Both the position numbers and the translations under genes were made by a program. This document shows positions 1-11,575 of a stretch of 64,000 nt of DNA, one piece after another (within the stretch, counting starts at the first letter, position 1; the number at the start of each line of letters is the position of its first letter). The DNA lies in contig CANXME010000875.1 of the NCBI GenBank assembly GCA_948144175.1, positions 744,001 through 808,000 of the forward strand. The letters are read 5' to 3'. The notes beneath the pieces are model-generated. The model did no database searches and was not told where the DNA came from. It saw only the letters and a list, made by a program, of their open reading frames with translations. The DNA comes from Closterium sp. NIES-65. Its lineage: Eukaryota; Streptophyta; Zygnematophyceae; Desmidiales; Closteriaceae.

Positions 1-1526
1 ATGGTCACCGCTGTGGAGACACTGTGCGGCAGCTCATCTCCTTCCGTGAACCTCCTCACCAGATCCATCAGTATCGGCCCCAGCAAGTCCCAGTTATGGT
101 CGAAAAGCTCCTTAGGCAAGCCGTCTGCTCCTGGCGATTTTCTCGGAGCGAGTTCCTTCACCGCCTTCCGTACATCGGCCTCCGACCATGGTGCACTTAG
201 CGCCAGTCTGCTCTTGTCTCCCAGTGTCCGTTGCACGGGGTGGGCCGTCCTGCCAGGCACCACTCCTCCGCCTGTGCAACTGAAGGCTTCGCGGAAATGA
301 TCCGTAGCCGCCGTGAGAACCTCCTTCACCCCCGTAGAGATGATCCCGTTCCTTGATACCTCTCGGATTACCGTCTTCGCCTTTCGAGTTTTGATTTGCG
401 CCGACAGTGCACCTGACGCCACCTCCCCGTCCATTTCAGCCTCTATGCCTGCCCATGTTTGCAGTTGCTCCTTGCGATTTTTCTCGTATGCATCCAACAG
501 TTCCTCTTTCCGGAGTAGGATACGTCCCGTCCTTTGGCAGTGTAGAAAGCGCGATACCCGCTCCCTGAGCCGTTCAACCTCCTTAGTGAGATGAAGCCTC
601 GTCGCCTTCTCCCGCTTCCTCTCCTCCCTTGAGTACGCTTTCAGGCACGCGATCAGCCTTTCCAGCAGTCTCTCGACTGATCCGCCCGCCGACTCCTCAA
701 TGATCTTTTTTATTATCTTCCTAACTCCACTTTTTTTTGCCTGCTCCGCCCGTAACCTCCAGATGCCTGGCCCGTTCTTCACGGCTTCAGCGGATTCCAG
801 CACCACGCCTATTCCGTTCCAGTGATCTGTCATACCGTTTGTAATCGCCACATGTCTCGCCTCTGCCAACTTGCACAACAGCGGCAGCGAAATCTGCGCC
901 CTGTCTATCCTTGAGCTGGATCGTGTTGCCTTTGCGAAGAAAGTATATTCCCTTTTGTCCGGGTGCATGTGTCTGAAAGCGTCCCTCAGGTCCGTATTTC
1001 CCCAGCAGCTCAGGAGCCGTTGATTTTCCGCAGAGGAGCCGGCATGTGAGGTGCGATCCAAGTCCGGGTCTTCAACCACATTAAGGTCCCCCATCACCAG
1101 TATGTTCTGGAGTGCCGGGAGGGACCCCAAGAAAGGCACCAGGTTGTCCCTGTAGAAACTGGACCTGTTAACTGCTTGCGCTGGGATGTATGCTGCTATC
1201 AGCAGCAGCTCCAACTTGCCCCACTGGACTACTACCGCCAGGAGCCTGCCAGATACATGCGCGTGGGTGCTTGTGAAGATCATTCCAGGTACAAAACTGG
1301 CGATAGCAACACCCCCCGCCGACTTGTCAAGGCTCTGTCCACATACTGCAACCGCACTTGGAGTTATGTCCGTCCAGAGGTTGTGATCTGCTTGTAATCT
1401 GGTGTCTGTGATTATCGCCACGTCTGACTTCTCCTTCATCCACTCACTGCATTTCTTTTGTTTCTCTACACTTCCGAGTCCGTTGATGTTGAACTCGCAG
1501 AAAATGACCTTGTGGGCCTTATCCAT
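1..1526 (-). CDS. LINE ORF2: APE endonuclease and start of reverse transcriptase (partial)
   Basis: Read from the ATG at 1526 the frame is open for 508 codons with no stop and runs off the window edge. The order of motifs fits an apurinic-endonuclease-like domain: an N-terminal FNINGL, then GDLN with a downstream Asp, SRIDR, and TDHWNG (the SDH-type catalytic histidine motif). A linker rich in Lys, Arg and Glu follows, then KSPGADGLP, the conserved opening block of LINE reverse transcriptases. The endonuclease nicks target DNA and the RT copies the element RNA at the nick. It starts 169 bp after the ORF1 stop. The RT catalytic Asp pair is outside the window, so activity cannot be judged, but this is the best-preserved part of the element. 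Confidence 0.85.
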   Translation of the reverse strand, partial: MDKAHKVIFCEFNINGLGSVEKQKKCSEWMKEKSDVAIITDTRLQADHNLWTDITPSAVAVCGQSLDKSAGGVAIASFVPGMIFTSTHAHVSGRLLAVVVQWGKLELLLIAAYIPAQAVNRSSFYRDNLVPFLGSLPALQNILVMGDLNVVEDPDLDRTSHAGSSAENQRLLSCWGNTDLRDAFRHMHPDKREYTFFAKATRSSSRIDRAQISLPLLCKLAEARHVAITNGMTDHWNGIGVVLESAEAVKNGPGIWRLRAEQAKKSGVRKIIKKIIEESAGGSVERLLERLIACLKAYSREERKREKATRLHLTKEVERLRERVSRFLHCQRTGRILLRKEELLDAYEKNRKEQLQTWAGIEAEMDGEVASGALSAQIKTRKAKTVIREVSRNGIISTGVKEVLTAATDHFREAFSCTGGGVVPGRTAHPVQRTLGDKSRLALSAPWSEADVRKAVKELAPRKSPGADGLPKELFDHNWDLLGPILMDLVRRFTEGDELPHSVSTAVT

Positions 1527-1694
1527 TAATCAACAACTGGAAAGCCCCTTTGCATCCACGGGCTGTAAGGAACAGAACTGCTACCATGACAGGTGAGCCG
1601 CTGATACCGACCACCTCTCTTATTACACCGCTGGAGACTACATTAAGACATCCTCCTAAGACACTCTTCAGGCATTGCTTCGCCGTATCACATG

Positions 1695-2967
1695 TTACTT
1701 CGCTGGTTTCGCAGTGTACTCCTTCTTGAAAGCCAGCATTTTCTGGGAGAACTTGCTGGCGCGCATGGCTGAACTTTCCTTCGGCACACCCCCCTTGTGC
1801 TTTGCAGATACAATATGCGCCGATGCCTGTTCGAAGTGAACTCCCTGCGCCTTCTCGCATACCGCCTGGACACAGACCCATTCCTCCCGCGCGCTTCCAG
1901 TGGAAGTGAGAATGATAGCAGGGTCTCGTATGATGCGCTTCATGAGATCTGAAGCTATCAAGGACGCAGCTGCGGGGGGAGAGGAGCAGACAAACGTCAG
2001 AAAGAGGTACGGGGTAAAAAGCGTTCAGGAAAGCGGGCATCGGAGGCAGGTAGAACGTCTCTTGGCTTGTACCGTTCATCTCGTGAACCTTTTTAACAGT
2101 CAGGTTCCAGTTGTTGAAGTTATCCTGTCTCGGGGCGACGTAGCGGTCGTGATAACGCGTCAAGTGCTGGCCTCCACAGAAATCACAGGTCAGTGATGTG
2201 TAATGCAGCAGGTAACGCTTTCGTGTGGTGGGGTCTTCCACAAAGGTACGCCAGTGGTACTCGTCGTCAGCGTGAGGGACAAACAGCCCGCAAATGCAAT
2301 CCGTGTCCAAGCCTGATACCGGATCAACCGTCCGATGGAAGCCGAAACCACTGGCAAACACGCTTCTGCCGCGTTTAACCAGCTTTGACACCACCAGCAA
2401 ACGGCGAATCAGCTCCGCCGATATCTCCGCCGGTACGCCTTTGATTATAACCTCCTTCGCCGTGGGGTTCAGCACGCGTTCACGCAGGAAACGCGCATCC
2501 TCCGGGTGCTGCCAGGTGAGATCAATGAAGTCACCGTTGACGCATTCGTGGCGAATAACCTAGCTCCAGACGAAGTTAGCGTCGCGAACGTGATTGAAGG
2601 TAACCTGCAGGCGTCCATAGCGCTCTCCGGAAACAAACATTGGCGTGACGCCCTAGTACGTGGTGGTCAACAGCACATCCGTGGTTAACAGCTCCTTCCA
2701 TTCATCCAGCATGGCGGCAACTGTTACTGCAGCACTGTTAACCTCCACCTTCCTGGCAATCGGCACCAACAAGGTTAGGCAAAAGCGTTTCAGAGCAATA
2801 ATGCTGGTAAGAGATTCTGGTTCCAGGTGATCATCCGAGTCGTCGCTCAGATAGCCGTCGTCGTCGTCGTCAACAGAGGTCTCTGCCGGCTGCGCATCGT
2901 CGTCGTCTTCAGCATTGTCTTTGACGTCAGTCTCTTCGCGCGCAGCACCATCAGCAGGTTCCTCTTC
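1695..2967 (-). pseudogene. LINE ORF1, C-terminal part (two TAG codons, one frameshift)
   Basis: This continues the frame of the N-terminal piece beyond the copia insertion. An acidic stretch rich in Asp and Glu is followed by a region with TPMFVSGERYG and a zinc-knuckle-like CDFCGGQH (C-x2-C-x4-H-x4-H), as in RNA-binding ORF1 proteins of plant-type LINEs. The frame carries TAG at 2653-2655 and 2560-2562 with clear continuation on both sides. It then loses register by one base near a C-run at about 1976-1985, after which the last part (to the TAA at 1695) reads in another frame. A chaperone-like RNA-binding role is inferred from position and the knuckle. Confidence 0.7.
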
Positions 2968-3943
2968 TGTTAACGGGAATGGAGTGTTGGCCCCGCCCTC
3001 GCTTGGGCAACGCCGGCGACTTGGTCGGATGCACGGGAGTAGCAGCCGACTGTTCACAGTGGGATAGCTGCTCGACAGGTTACGTCAAGCGGCAGCGGAC
3101 CGCTGTGGTGTTGCTGTCGACCAGGATGCTCGACAGCTGCAACTGACTGGCCTGGGCGACGGGTGAGCCGTCCGGGAGGTCGACGAAGCAGTCCGTCGAC
3201 CTACAGTTCGACGGGGAGGTCTACGGAGCATCCCGTCGAACTGCAGTTCGACCGGGAGGTCGACGGATCAGTTCTGGTCGACGGAAGGGGTCCGTCGACC
3301 AAGAGGTAGCTTGACGGGAGGTGTGGTCGACCAGGAGCATCCGGTGGTCGACCAGAGAGACCAAGTGGTCGACGGGAGGCACCTGGGAGTCGACCAGAGC
3401 ACCAGGGGTCGACCAGGTCGACCGGGTAACCTGCTCGACGAGTTCTGCGGAGGCACGCGAATGCCGTCGAGATCGCGATGGCGCAGGCGACTTCGGGCTG
3501 GTATCCTGAAGTCGATGTGGCTCGTCAGGCGCAGACAACAGCCGACGGATGCCCAACGAGGCAAGTCAGACCAATCGTCTGCGCACACCTGCGAGCGCGC
3601 GCACTGCTGTGTTCTACGGGGCACGCCGTCGACCTGCTTTGTTGGCAGGTCGCCCTTCTGCAGTGCTGGCGCGGCTCCTCTACGCAATGCTGGCAGGCGG
3701 TCGACCGAGCTGCGCTGGCAGTCGACCAGGCTAGCTGCAGGGTTGCTAGGTGCCTGATGTAGTCATTGTTGTCATTGCTTCTTTTATTCAATTCTGTAAT
3801 TCCAACTTTGCTAGTGGAAACTCTTGCCAATTTCGCGTGTGAATGTGCAAGCACTAAGGAACCAAGCAAAGGTGAGATCACCTCTAGTAGTTCGTGCCAA
3901 CCCTGTAGTCTAGCTCACTGCCGTTGTAGAGTGAATCTCATCA
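2968..3943 (+). repeat. 5' LTR of copia 1
   Basis: 976 bp, TG...CA ends, near-identical to 10600-11575. The segment 3110-3430 is built of short diverged repeats centred on the palindrome GTCGAC, about fifteen copies by my reading. A related LTR in reverse orientation lies near 40 kb. Confidence 0.95.
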
Positions 3944-5324
3944 TGGTGCGGTGAGCGTGGAACGAACACGCGACCTTCGGATAGGAGCCGACTTTTGCAC
4001 CTACTAAGTCGTTCGTAGGCCGGCAGCAACGATAGTCGCCATGGTCGACCCCGTAGTTGATGCGGGTGTAGCTGACACTTTGGAGGCACGTTTGGCTGAC
4101 GCGAGGAGACGCCACGCGAATGGCGAGTACGGGACGATCCCCTTAGTGATCGCCGAGTTGGGCATCCGGTCGCAGTGGGCGACGGAACACCCTTCCCGTC
4201 CTGCTTCTCCTCGGCCGGTGCGCAACGAAGGTGGCGTCGACGACGAGGTCGACGGTGGTGCACGAGTCAGCGGCAGCGAAGGCACGAGGCATAGAGGAGT
4301 GATCAAGGTCGACGGTGGTGTCGACGGAATCCAGGCGCGAGTGCAGCGGTCGACGGCGGCTGCAGACAGCTCGCACGCCGACGTCGATGTTCGACGTCGC
4401 TCTCCTCTACGAAGTGGTGGTGGGCTCTCGGCGACGACGCATGTGACGGCGGGCGGGATTGCACCGGCGTATGGCTATTTCAAGTTTTCGCCGGATCGAA
4501 TCACCGTTGCTCCGCTGCAAGGTCGACGGGACCTCATCACCTGGAGGGAGTCGATCGAACCTCAGCTGGAGGTCGCCGGGCTGAAGAGCTTCGCCGACGG
4601 CACCGTGCCAATTCCGCCCAAGGAGGATGTCGGGCTGCGCGGGGAGTTTCGTTCTGCTCACCTGCTCACCTTCATGGTCATCTCGAGGTGCTGCTTGCCG
4701 GTGGTACAGCTGGCGCTCAGGAGCTGTCGAGAGCGACTGGATGCTGGTCACCAGGCATGGCGCTTCATCATATCGACGTACCAAGTCAGAGACGACCTGT
4801 ACATCGGGCAGCTGGAGGAGAAGATGACCCACATTCGGATGGGTGAGCAGGTGTCGGCGACGGATTACTGCAACCGTGCTCGACGGATCCTGGCTGAAAT
4901 GCGAATGGCAGGCGCCGAATACTCAACGGCGTCCTACATCACCCACATCGTCAAGGGCTTGCCGCGCAGCTACAATCTCATGAAGAGGATGATGATGGTG
5001 CCCGGCACGCGTGAGTCCCTCGACGAAGACTCCATCACCAGCTACATTCTCCAGGATGAGGCGATGCAGGAGGCAGAGCAGCCCACGGAGTTCCTTCCGC
5101 AGGCGAGTTACGCTGCACCGACGAAGCCGAATACACAGCGGGAGCAGCGCGGGAAGCCGGGCGGAAGTGGTAGCGGAGGTGGGCGGTCGACGAAGGACGT
5201 CGACGAAACGAGGTCGACGCGGGACAAGGGTCGACGAGGTGGTGGTCGACGGCGGGAGTGCTGGGTCTGCGGCGACCCCGACCATCTCTCCTTTGAGTGC
5301 CCCGACCGCGATGAGAGCGACGAG

Positions 5325-5584
5325 TGTCGAAATATTTTGTCATGTTCTATAACTGCTTGTAGTTGTAGTTAGTGTAGTTATTTAAACTGTTGTTGGTGGT
5401 GCACCTTATTTGGTTTCTATGCTATATGTACCCTTGAACCTATAGTGAAACCATCTCCATTCTCCAATTTCCTCTCTCAACTCACTCGATACCTTCCCTA
5501 AGGGAAAACCCACTCGATACCTAAGTTCGGGCCTAGGCTCCTAAGCCTAGGCCCTCGTTTTCAACTTAGCTCATCTTCTTAACA
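5325..5584 (+). repeat. 5' LTR of the nested element
   Basis: 260 bp, with only a few differences from 6319-6578. It contains TATTTAAAC and an inverted AGGCTCCTAAGCCT motif. Confidence 0.92.
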
Positions 5585-6318
5585 TGGAATCCGAGCTTTT
5601 TACGACCTGGCCTGTGGGCTCGCCTTACGCTTCCACTATGACTTTTCGGTCGCGCGCCTAGGGCGCGTGACGATTTTTACTTAGTCCCGCCCACGGGTGT
5701 GTGGCTCCTTCTCTGCCCGTCGCGCGCCCCGTGGCACGCGACGGTGCCCTTCATCTGCCCATCGTGCGCCCCGTGGCACACGATGGTGCCCTGCTCGTCG
5801 TGCGCCCCTAGGCGCACGATCGGGCCCGTTTTCTTCTTCTACCCGTCGTGCGCCCCGTGGCACTGGCACGCGACGGGCCTTTCCGCCCCTGCTCTCCCTG
5901 AAGCCGTCCCTGACCCATCTGCACCGACACCTTTTCGCCGCTCTGCGGCTTTCTTCCTTCCCACCCCCTTCTTCCTTTGTCTCCCTGCAGCCGTGGGGAG
6001 GAGGGTATGGGGGTGGAGGGTGTTGGAGTGTTGGGTCACCTCTCTCCCTTCCCCTCCTCCTTCTTTCAGTCCCACCGCTGCAGCTGCCGCTGGGGGGGGA
6101 GGGTGTGAGGATGTGGGGGAGCAGGGGGAGTGGTACCGGGGAAGCGGGTGTGAGGCAACATGCAGCCGTCCCTCCACCACTCCTCACTTCCCCCCCCCTC
6201 TCTGCTGCTCTGCAGCAGTGTGGGGGAGGGGAAGGAGGAGGGTGAGGAGATGGAAGGGGTACCTGCTGTTGCTTGCTATGCTGTAACTACATATCTACCT
6301 ACAAGCATTATGGGGGCG

Positions 6319-6578
6319 TGTCGAAATATTTTGTCATGTTTTATAACTGCTTGTAGTTGTAGTTAGTGTAGTTATTTAAACTGTTGTTGGTGGTGCACCT
6401 TATTTGGTTTCTATGCTATATGTACCCTTGAACCTATAGTGAAACCATCTCCATTCTCCAATTTTCTCTCTCAACTCACTCGATACCTTCCCTAAGGGAA
6501 AACCCACTCGATACCTAAGTTCGGGCCTAGGCTCCTAAGCCTAGGCCCTCGTTTTCAACTTAGCTCATCTTCTTAACA
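6319..6578 (+). repeat. 3' LTR of the nested element
   Basis: 260 bp, follows the purine tract ATGGGGGCG and ends at the target duplication ACGAG. Confidence 0.92.
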
Positions 6579-8262
6579 ACGAGGACGACAACAAGGAAGG
6601 CCGCGGTCGATCGACGAGTCGTCGCCCCCGTCGAGCTGAGAAGCCGCGCAAGGAGAAGCAAGCGTCGAAGAAAACGCCCTCGACGAAGGACGTCGACAGC
6701 TCCAGCGGCAAGAGCCGAGGCGACGGGGAGGCGTCGTGCTCGATGGTTGGCGTAGTGGAGCCGACGGTCTCGCTAGCACCGGAGGCTGGCGAGGACTTCC
6801 AGGCGGTGGCAGCAGCTGTGCAGGCCAACCCGATGGCGGTGCTGCTCGACAGCGGGTGCTCCCACCACCTGATGGGGACGAAATCGGTCTTCGTTGACAT
6901 GGGGCCGAGCGATGGGGTGAAGCATGTGCGTGGGTTCAACGGGGCATTGCAGCCTGTCGAGGGTCGCGGAGCCGTCGCTCTGCAAGGGGAGGCCGGGAAG
7001 CGAGTCCTCATCCCCGACGTACTCTACGTTCCAGGCGTACAGGCAAACCTGTTGTCTGCTGGCCAGCTGAAGGAGAGCGGCGTGCTACTGCAGGGCGATG
7101 GCGATGAGATGCTGCTCGTCGACGCGACTGGAGAGGTGCTTGGTCGAGCACGCTACACCGGACGAGTCCTCTGCACCGACCTTCGCCCCTGCCCGACGCA
7201 GTTGCAGTCGACCGAGGTGGTGGCTCTGCGGACGATCACCTCGGCGACGAAGACGACCCCCGATAGGATGCATGCGCGGCTTGCCCACGTCAACGTCAAC
7301 ACGATCAAGAGCTCGGCGAAGCATGATGTGGCTACAGGGCTCGACATCACGTTGTCAACCGGAGCAGACCCGCCATGTGTCTCGTGCGTCGGAGGAAAGC
7401 TGGCGCGGCACACTTTCCTCGCCAAGGGCTTGGATGCAGCGGAGGCGCTGGCTGTCGTGCACATTGACTTGTGCGGGCCATTTTGGGTGGCTGCCAAGGA
7501 TGGCAGCTTGTACTTCCTGCTGCTGAAGGATCGCCATACTCGATTTGTATGGGCGATGCCGGTCGCTAAGAAGAGCGACGTGCTGCGGGAGTTCGAGCAG
7601 TGGCTGGTGCTTGTGGAACGACAGACGAAGAAGTCGGTTCTGTCGCTTCGCTCCGATCGAGGGGGGGAATTCCTCGGGAAGGCGTTCACCGACTTCGTCA
7701 ACGGGAAGGGCATCGTCCACGACCTGACGTGCCCCTACACTCCGCAGCAGAATGGCATGGCCGAGCGGGAGATGCGTACGGCCGTCGAGTCCGTGCGGAC
7801 GATGTTGCTGCACATGGGCGTGCAGCACCATTGGTGGCACCTGGCTCTACGACAAGCTGTCTGGGTGCGCAACTGCTTGGAGCGGTCGACGACGCCGCCG
7901 GGGACGACTCCGTACCAGCTGCTGACCGGACAGAAGCCCAACCTTACGCTGTCGCGGGTGTGGGGCTGCATGGTGCAGTTCATGGTTCCCGAGCAGCAAC
8001 AAGGTGGAAAGCTGGCGCCAAAGGCTCGCTGGGGACTTCACCTGGGTGTGTCCCCAGCGAGCAAGGGCTGGGAGGTGCTCGACCTGACCGACAACAAGAT
8101 GGTCACGTCGGTCGAGGTGATCTTCTATGAGACGCTGTCGCTGGAGGTGTGGAAGGCGAAGTATGGGCCGGCGTCGGAGCGGGCGCTGGCGCACCCGCCG
8201 ACGGACACCTAGACGGTGACGGTTCCCCTGCTCGCCGAAGTCGACGAGCCTGCTGAGATGCT

Positions 8263-10470
8263 GTGGAGGTCCTTTCACCTCCCCCTGTTCTTGCTCCTCC
8301 GTCTCCCGTCGCCGATCTGCCTGCGCCGACACCTGTGTCGGCCACCGACGATGAGGGGAGCCTGGAGGCGTCGCCTGTGGCGCCGGCCAGTGGCATCGCC
8401 GGCGGACGACAAGGCGCCAAGCTCGACGACTACGATGGAAAGCCGTCGAAGAAAGGGGAGCCAGTCGAAGAGGAGCCATCGGCAGGGGTACACTCGATAG
8501 GGGAGCGGCAGCCGGAGCGGTCGACAGGAGAATTGTTGAAGGTAGCAGCAGAGGAACAGCCAGTCGAAGGGTCGAAGCAGCTGGTCGACGACGTTCTAGT
8601 TGAAACGAAATGGGAGCTATCGGCGGGTGAGGAGTCCACCGACAGCGACGTGCTGGAAGTGCCGATCACGAAGCCTGAGCTGCGACGCTCAGGTCGAGCT
8701 TGACGGCCGCCGGAGCGGTTGAGCTTTCACGCCTGCTTACCGCCAGCTGCCTTCACCATGGTGTACGACGAGGTCGACGACGACCTGCTGTACGACGATG
8801 CCGAGGAGGATGAAGACCTGTCGGAGCTCGACCCTGACGTGCATCCCGACCCCGAACACCGCTGGGACATCGCCACGATGACGGTGAAGGAGGCGCTGTC
8901 AAGCTGGAAGGGCGAGGCGGTGAAGGCCGCCATGGAAGAAGAAATCCGTAGCCTCATCGCTATGGGGACTTGGGAGCTGGTCGAACGCCCACGCGGGGTG
9001 AACATTATGAAGAACCGATGGGTGCTGACGACCAAGTACCGCATCGACGACACTGTCGAGCGCGAGAAGGCGAGGCTGGTCGTAAAGGGCTTCACGCAGG
9101 TGTACGGCGCCGACTACGACGAGACGTACTCGCCGGTGAGCAGCTACGTCACGCTGAGGATCTTCCTCAGCATAGTCGCCGTCCTCGACCTCAACCTGAT
9201 GCAGCTCGACATGAAGAACGCTTTCCTGCAGAGCAAGCTCGACAGAGTGCTCTACATGTACCAGCCGGACTACTTCGACGACGGGACCGGCCGGGTGTGT
9301 AAGCTGCTGAAAAGCCTCTACGGGCTGAAGCAGTCGCCGCTGCTGTGGTAAAGGGCTCTTGACGGTGTGCTGCTGGGCGCTGGCTAGAAGAAGAGCCAGG
9401 TCGACGAGGCGCTCTACTTCAAGACCGGCAATGACGGTGTGACCTGCTGGGTCTTGGTCTACGTCGACGACCTGCTCGCCGCTAGCAGCAGCACCGCGAT
9501 GCTGAAGGAGCTGAAGGAGCTGCTGGAGGCCGCCTTCGAGCTGCGTGAGATCTCGCCGGTGGAAAAGTACCTTGGGCTGGAGATCGTGCGCGACAGGCCG
9601 GCCAGGAAGTTGTGGCTGCACCAGCAGGGCTACGCCGACAAGCTGCGCAGGCGCTTCGTCGACGAGGAGCTAGGCGGTCGAGTCCCGAAGCCGCCGGTCT
9701 CGGTCGACGCCTACGTTCATCTGACGTTCGACGACGAGGAGGCTCAGGAGCGCGAAGAGGAGGAGTACCGCCAGAAGGTCGGCTCGCTGCAGTTCGCGGC
9801 GACGACGACGAGGCCGGACATTGCGTTCGCCTGCAGCAAGCTGGGGAGCGGCCTCACGGTGAGGAGCGACCAGCATTGGCGTGAGGTCGACCGTTGCCTC
9901 GCCTTCCTCGCCGACACCCGCGACACCGCCCTGGAGTTCGGCGGTGGACCAGAATCGTTGGAGCTGATCGGCTACGTCGACGCCGACGACGCGGGCGACA
10001 AGCAGAACCGGACGAGCACGGGAGGCTACGTGTTCGTCTACGGAGGGGCCGCCGTCTCCTGGTCGAGCTCGCGCATCAAGTGCGCGACATTATCATCGAC
10101 CGAGTCGGAGTACGTGGCGGCCACGGATGCCGGCAAGGAGGGGCGTCGACTTCGCTTCCTCCTTGCGGAATTCAAGCTGCTCGACGCTGGGAAGCCGACC
10201 ATCCTCCGCGTCGACAACAAGTCGGCAATCATGGTCGCTGAGGGCTTGGGGCTGACGGGCAACCTCAAGCACATGGAGCGACGCTACGCCTGGCTGCAGC
10301 ACATGGTGAGGCGCGGGAAATTTGTGCTGAACTACATCCCTACCACCGAGCAGCCGGCGGATTTCCTGACGAAGGCGCTGCATTTTCCGGCTTTCAACCG
10401 GTGCTCTGTCGCCATCGGCCAAGTTCGCCTGGTGGACGTCGGCGACGGCGATGACGAGGTGCAGCAGTAG
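8263..10470 (+). pseudogene. copia 1 reverse transcriptase and RNase H (TGA, TAA, TAG in frame)
   Basis: One frame holds the rest of pol: a Pro/Glu-rich linker, then RT with NRWVLTTKY, ARLVVKGF, DMKNAFLQ, LYGLKQSPLLW and the catalytic VYVDDLL near 9458. RNase H follows with GYVDADDAGD, STESEYVAA and PADFLTKAL. It ends at TAG 10468-10470. Three premature stops interrupt it: TGA 8701-8703, TAA 9349-9351 and TAG 9385-9387. The frame is shifted by one relative to the integrase part. The protein reads cleanly on both sides of each stop, so this is recent decay of a complete pol. Confidence 0.85.
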
Positions 10471-10599
10471 GTGCCGTGCCCTTCTGCACGGCTGGTGCGG
10501 TGACGGCGTGCTGTGTATGGGGTGCACGCCGAGGACGAGCTTTCTGCGTGGAGTACTGCCGTGTGGGCTGGAGGCCCAAGCGTGAGCGCGGCAGGGGAG

Positions 10600-11575
10600 T
10601 GTTAACGGGAATGGAGTGTTGGCCCCGCCCTCGCTTGGGCAACGCCGACAACTTGGTCGGATGCACGGGAGTAGCAGCTGACTGTTCACAGTGGGATAGC
10701 TGCTCGACAGGTTACGTCGAGCGGCAGCGGACCGCTGTGGTGTTGCTGTCGACCAGGATGCTCGACAGCTGCAACTGACTGGCCTGGGCGACGGGTGAGC
10801 CGTCCGGGAGGTCAACGAAGCAGTCCGTCGACCTACAGTTTGACGGGGAGGTCTACGGAGCATCCCGTCGAACTGCAGTTCGACCGGGAGGTCGACGGAG
10901 CAGTTCTGGTCGACGGAAGGGGTCCGTCGACCAAGAGGTAGCTTGACGGGAGGTGTGGTCGACCAGGAGCATCCGGTGGTCGACCAGAGAGACCCAGTGG
11001 TCGACGGGAGGCACCTGGGAGTCGACCAGAGCACCAGGGGTCGACCAGGTCGACCGGGTAACCTGCTCGACGAGTTCTGCGGAGGCACGCGAATGCCGTC
11101 GAGATCGCGATGGCGCAGGCGACTTCGGGCTGGTATCCTGAAGTCGATGTGGCTCGTCAGGCGCAGACAACAGCCGACGGATGCCCAACGAGGCAAGTCA
11201 GACCAATTGTCTGCGCACACCTGCGAGCGCGCGCACTGCTGTGTTCTACGGGGCACGCCGTCGACTTGCTTTGTTGGCAGGTCGCCCTTCTGCAGTGCTG
11301 GCGCGGCTCCTCTACGCAATGCTGGCAGGCGGTCGACCGAGCTGCGCTGGCAGTCGACCAGGCTAGCTGCAGGGTTGCTAGGTGCCTGATGTAGTCATTA
11401 TTGTCATTGCTTCTTTTATTCAATTCTGTAATTCCAACTTTGCTAGTGGAAAATCTTGCCAATTTCGCCTGTGAATGTGCAAGCACTAAGGAACCAAGCA
11501 AAGCTGAGATCACCTCTAGTAGTTCGTGCCAACCCTGTAGTCTAGCTCACTGCCGTTGTAGAGTGAATCTCATCA
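10600..11575 (+). repeat. 3' LTR of copia 1
   Basis: 976 bp, preceded by the polypurine tract GGCAGGGGAG and followed directly by the target duplication TCTTC at 11576-11580. It has the same GTCGAC-rich core as the 5' LTR. Confidence 0.95.

Larger units (their letters stand above)
5325..6578 (+). mobile_element. Nested small non-coding LTR element (TRIM-like)
   Basis: Two 260-bp LTRs (5325-5584 and 6319-6578) start TGTCGAAATATTTT and end TTCTTAACA, flanked by ACGAG on both sides (5320-5324 and 6579-6583). TGGAATCCGAGC directly after the left LTR is a candidate primer-binding site; ATGGGGGCG before the right LTR is a purine tract. The 734-bp interior has no gag or pol, so it would need enzymes from another element. 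It lies between codons of copia 1 gag-pol. The interior holds a row of stem-loops at about 5650-5880. Confidence 0.92.
4041..8212 (+). pseudogene. copia 1 gag, protease and integrase (interrupted by the nested element)
   Basis: The frame starts at ATG 4041 and is open to 5324. It resumes in register at 6584 once the nested element and one target-duplication copy are removed, and runs to TAG at 8210-8212. Gag has a UBN2-like capsid region and a CCHC knuckle (CWVCGDPDHLSFEC). The protease motif LLDSGCSHH follows. Integrase shows HIDLCGPF, then RSDRGGEF and PQQNGMAER, consistent with a D,D,E core, and then the WGCMVQF block. These are the capsid, maturation and integration functions of the element. 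The TAG falls after the integrase C-terminus; the frame is then lost between 8212 and 8263. Confidence 0.85.
2968..11575 (+). mobile_element. Ty1/copia retrotransposon 1, full length, inserted in the LINE
   Basis: Two LTRs of 976 bp each (2968-3943 and 10600-11575) begin TGTTAAC and end CTCATCA. They are flanked by the 5-bp duplication TCTTC (2963-2967 and 11576-11580). A purine-rich tract (GGCAGGGGAG) abuts the right LTR and a TGG-starting primer site abuts the left. Internal order is gag, zinc knuckle, protease, integrase, RT, RNase H, which is copia. The LTRs differ at scattered sites only. A 1254-bp LTR element is nested at 5325-6578. The pol half carries stops and a frameshift, so the copy is dead. 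Confidence 0.95.

Noticed and set aside
5697..6286. Open frames in the interior of the nested LTR element
   Set aside because: They follow the hairpin repeats and C-rich DNA; no similarity to gag or pol, and both strands are equally open.
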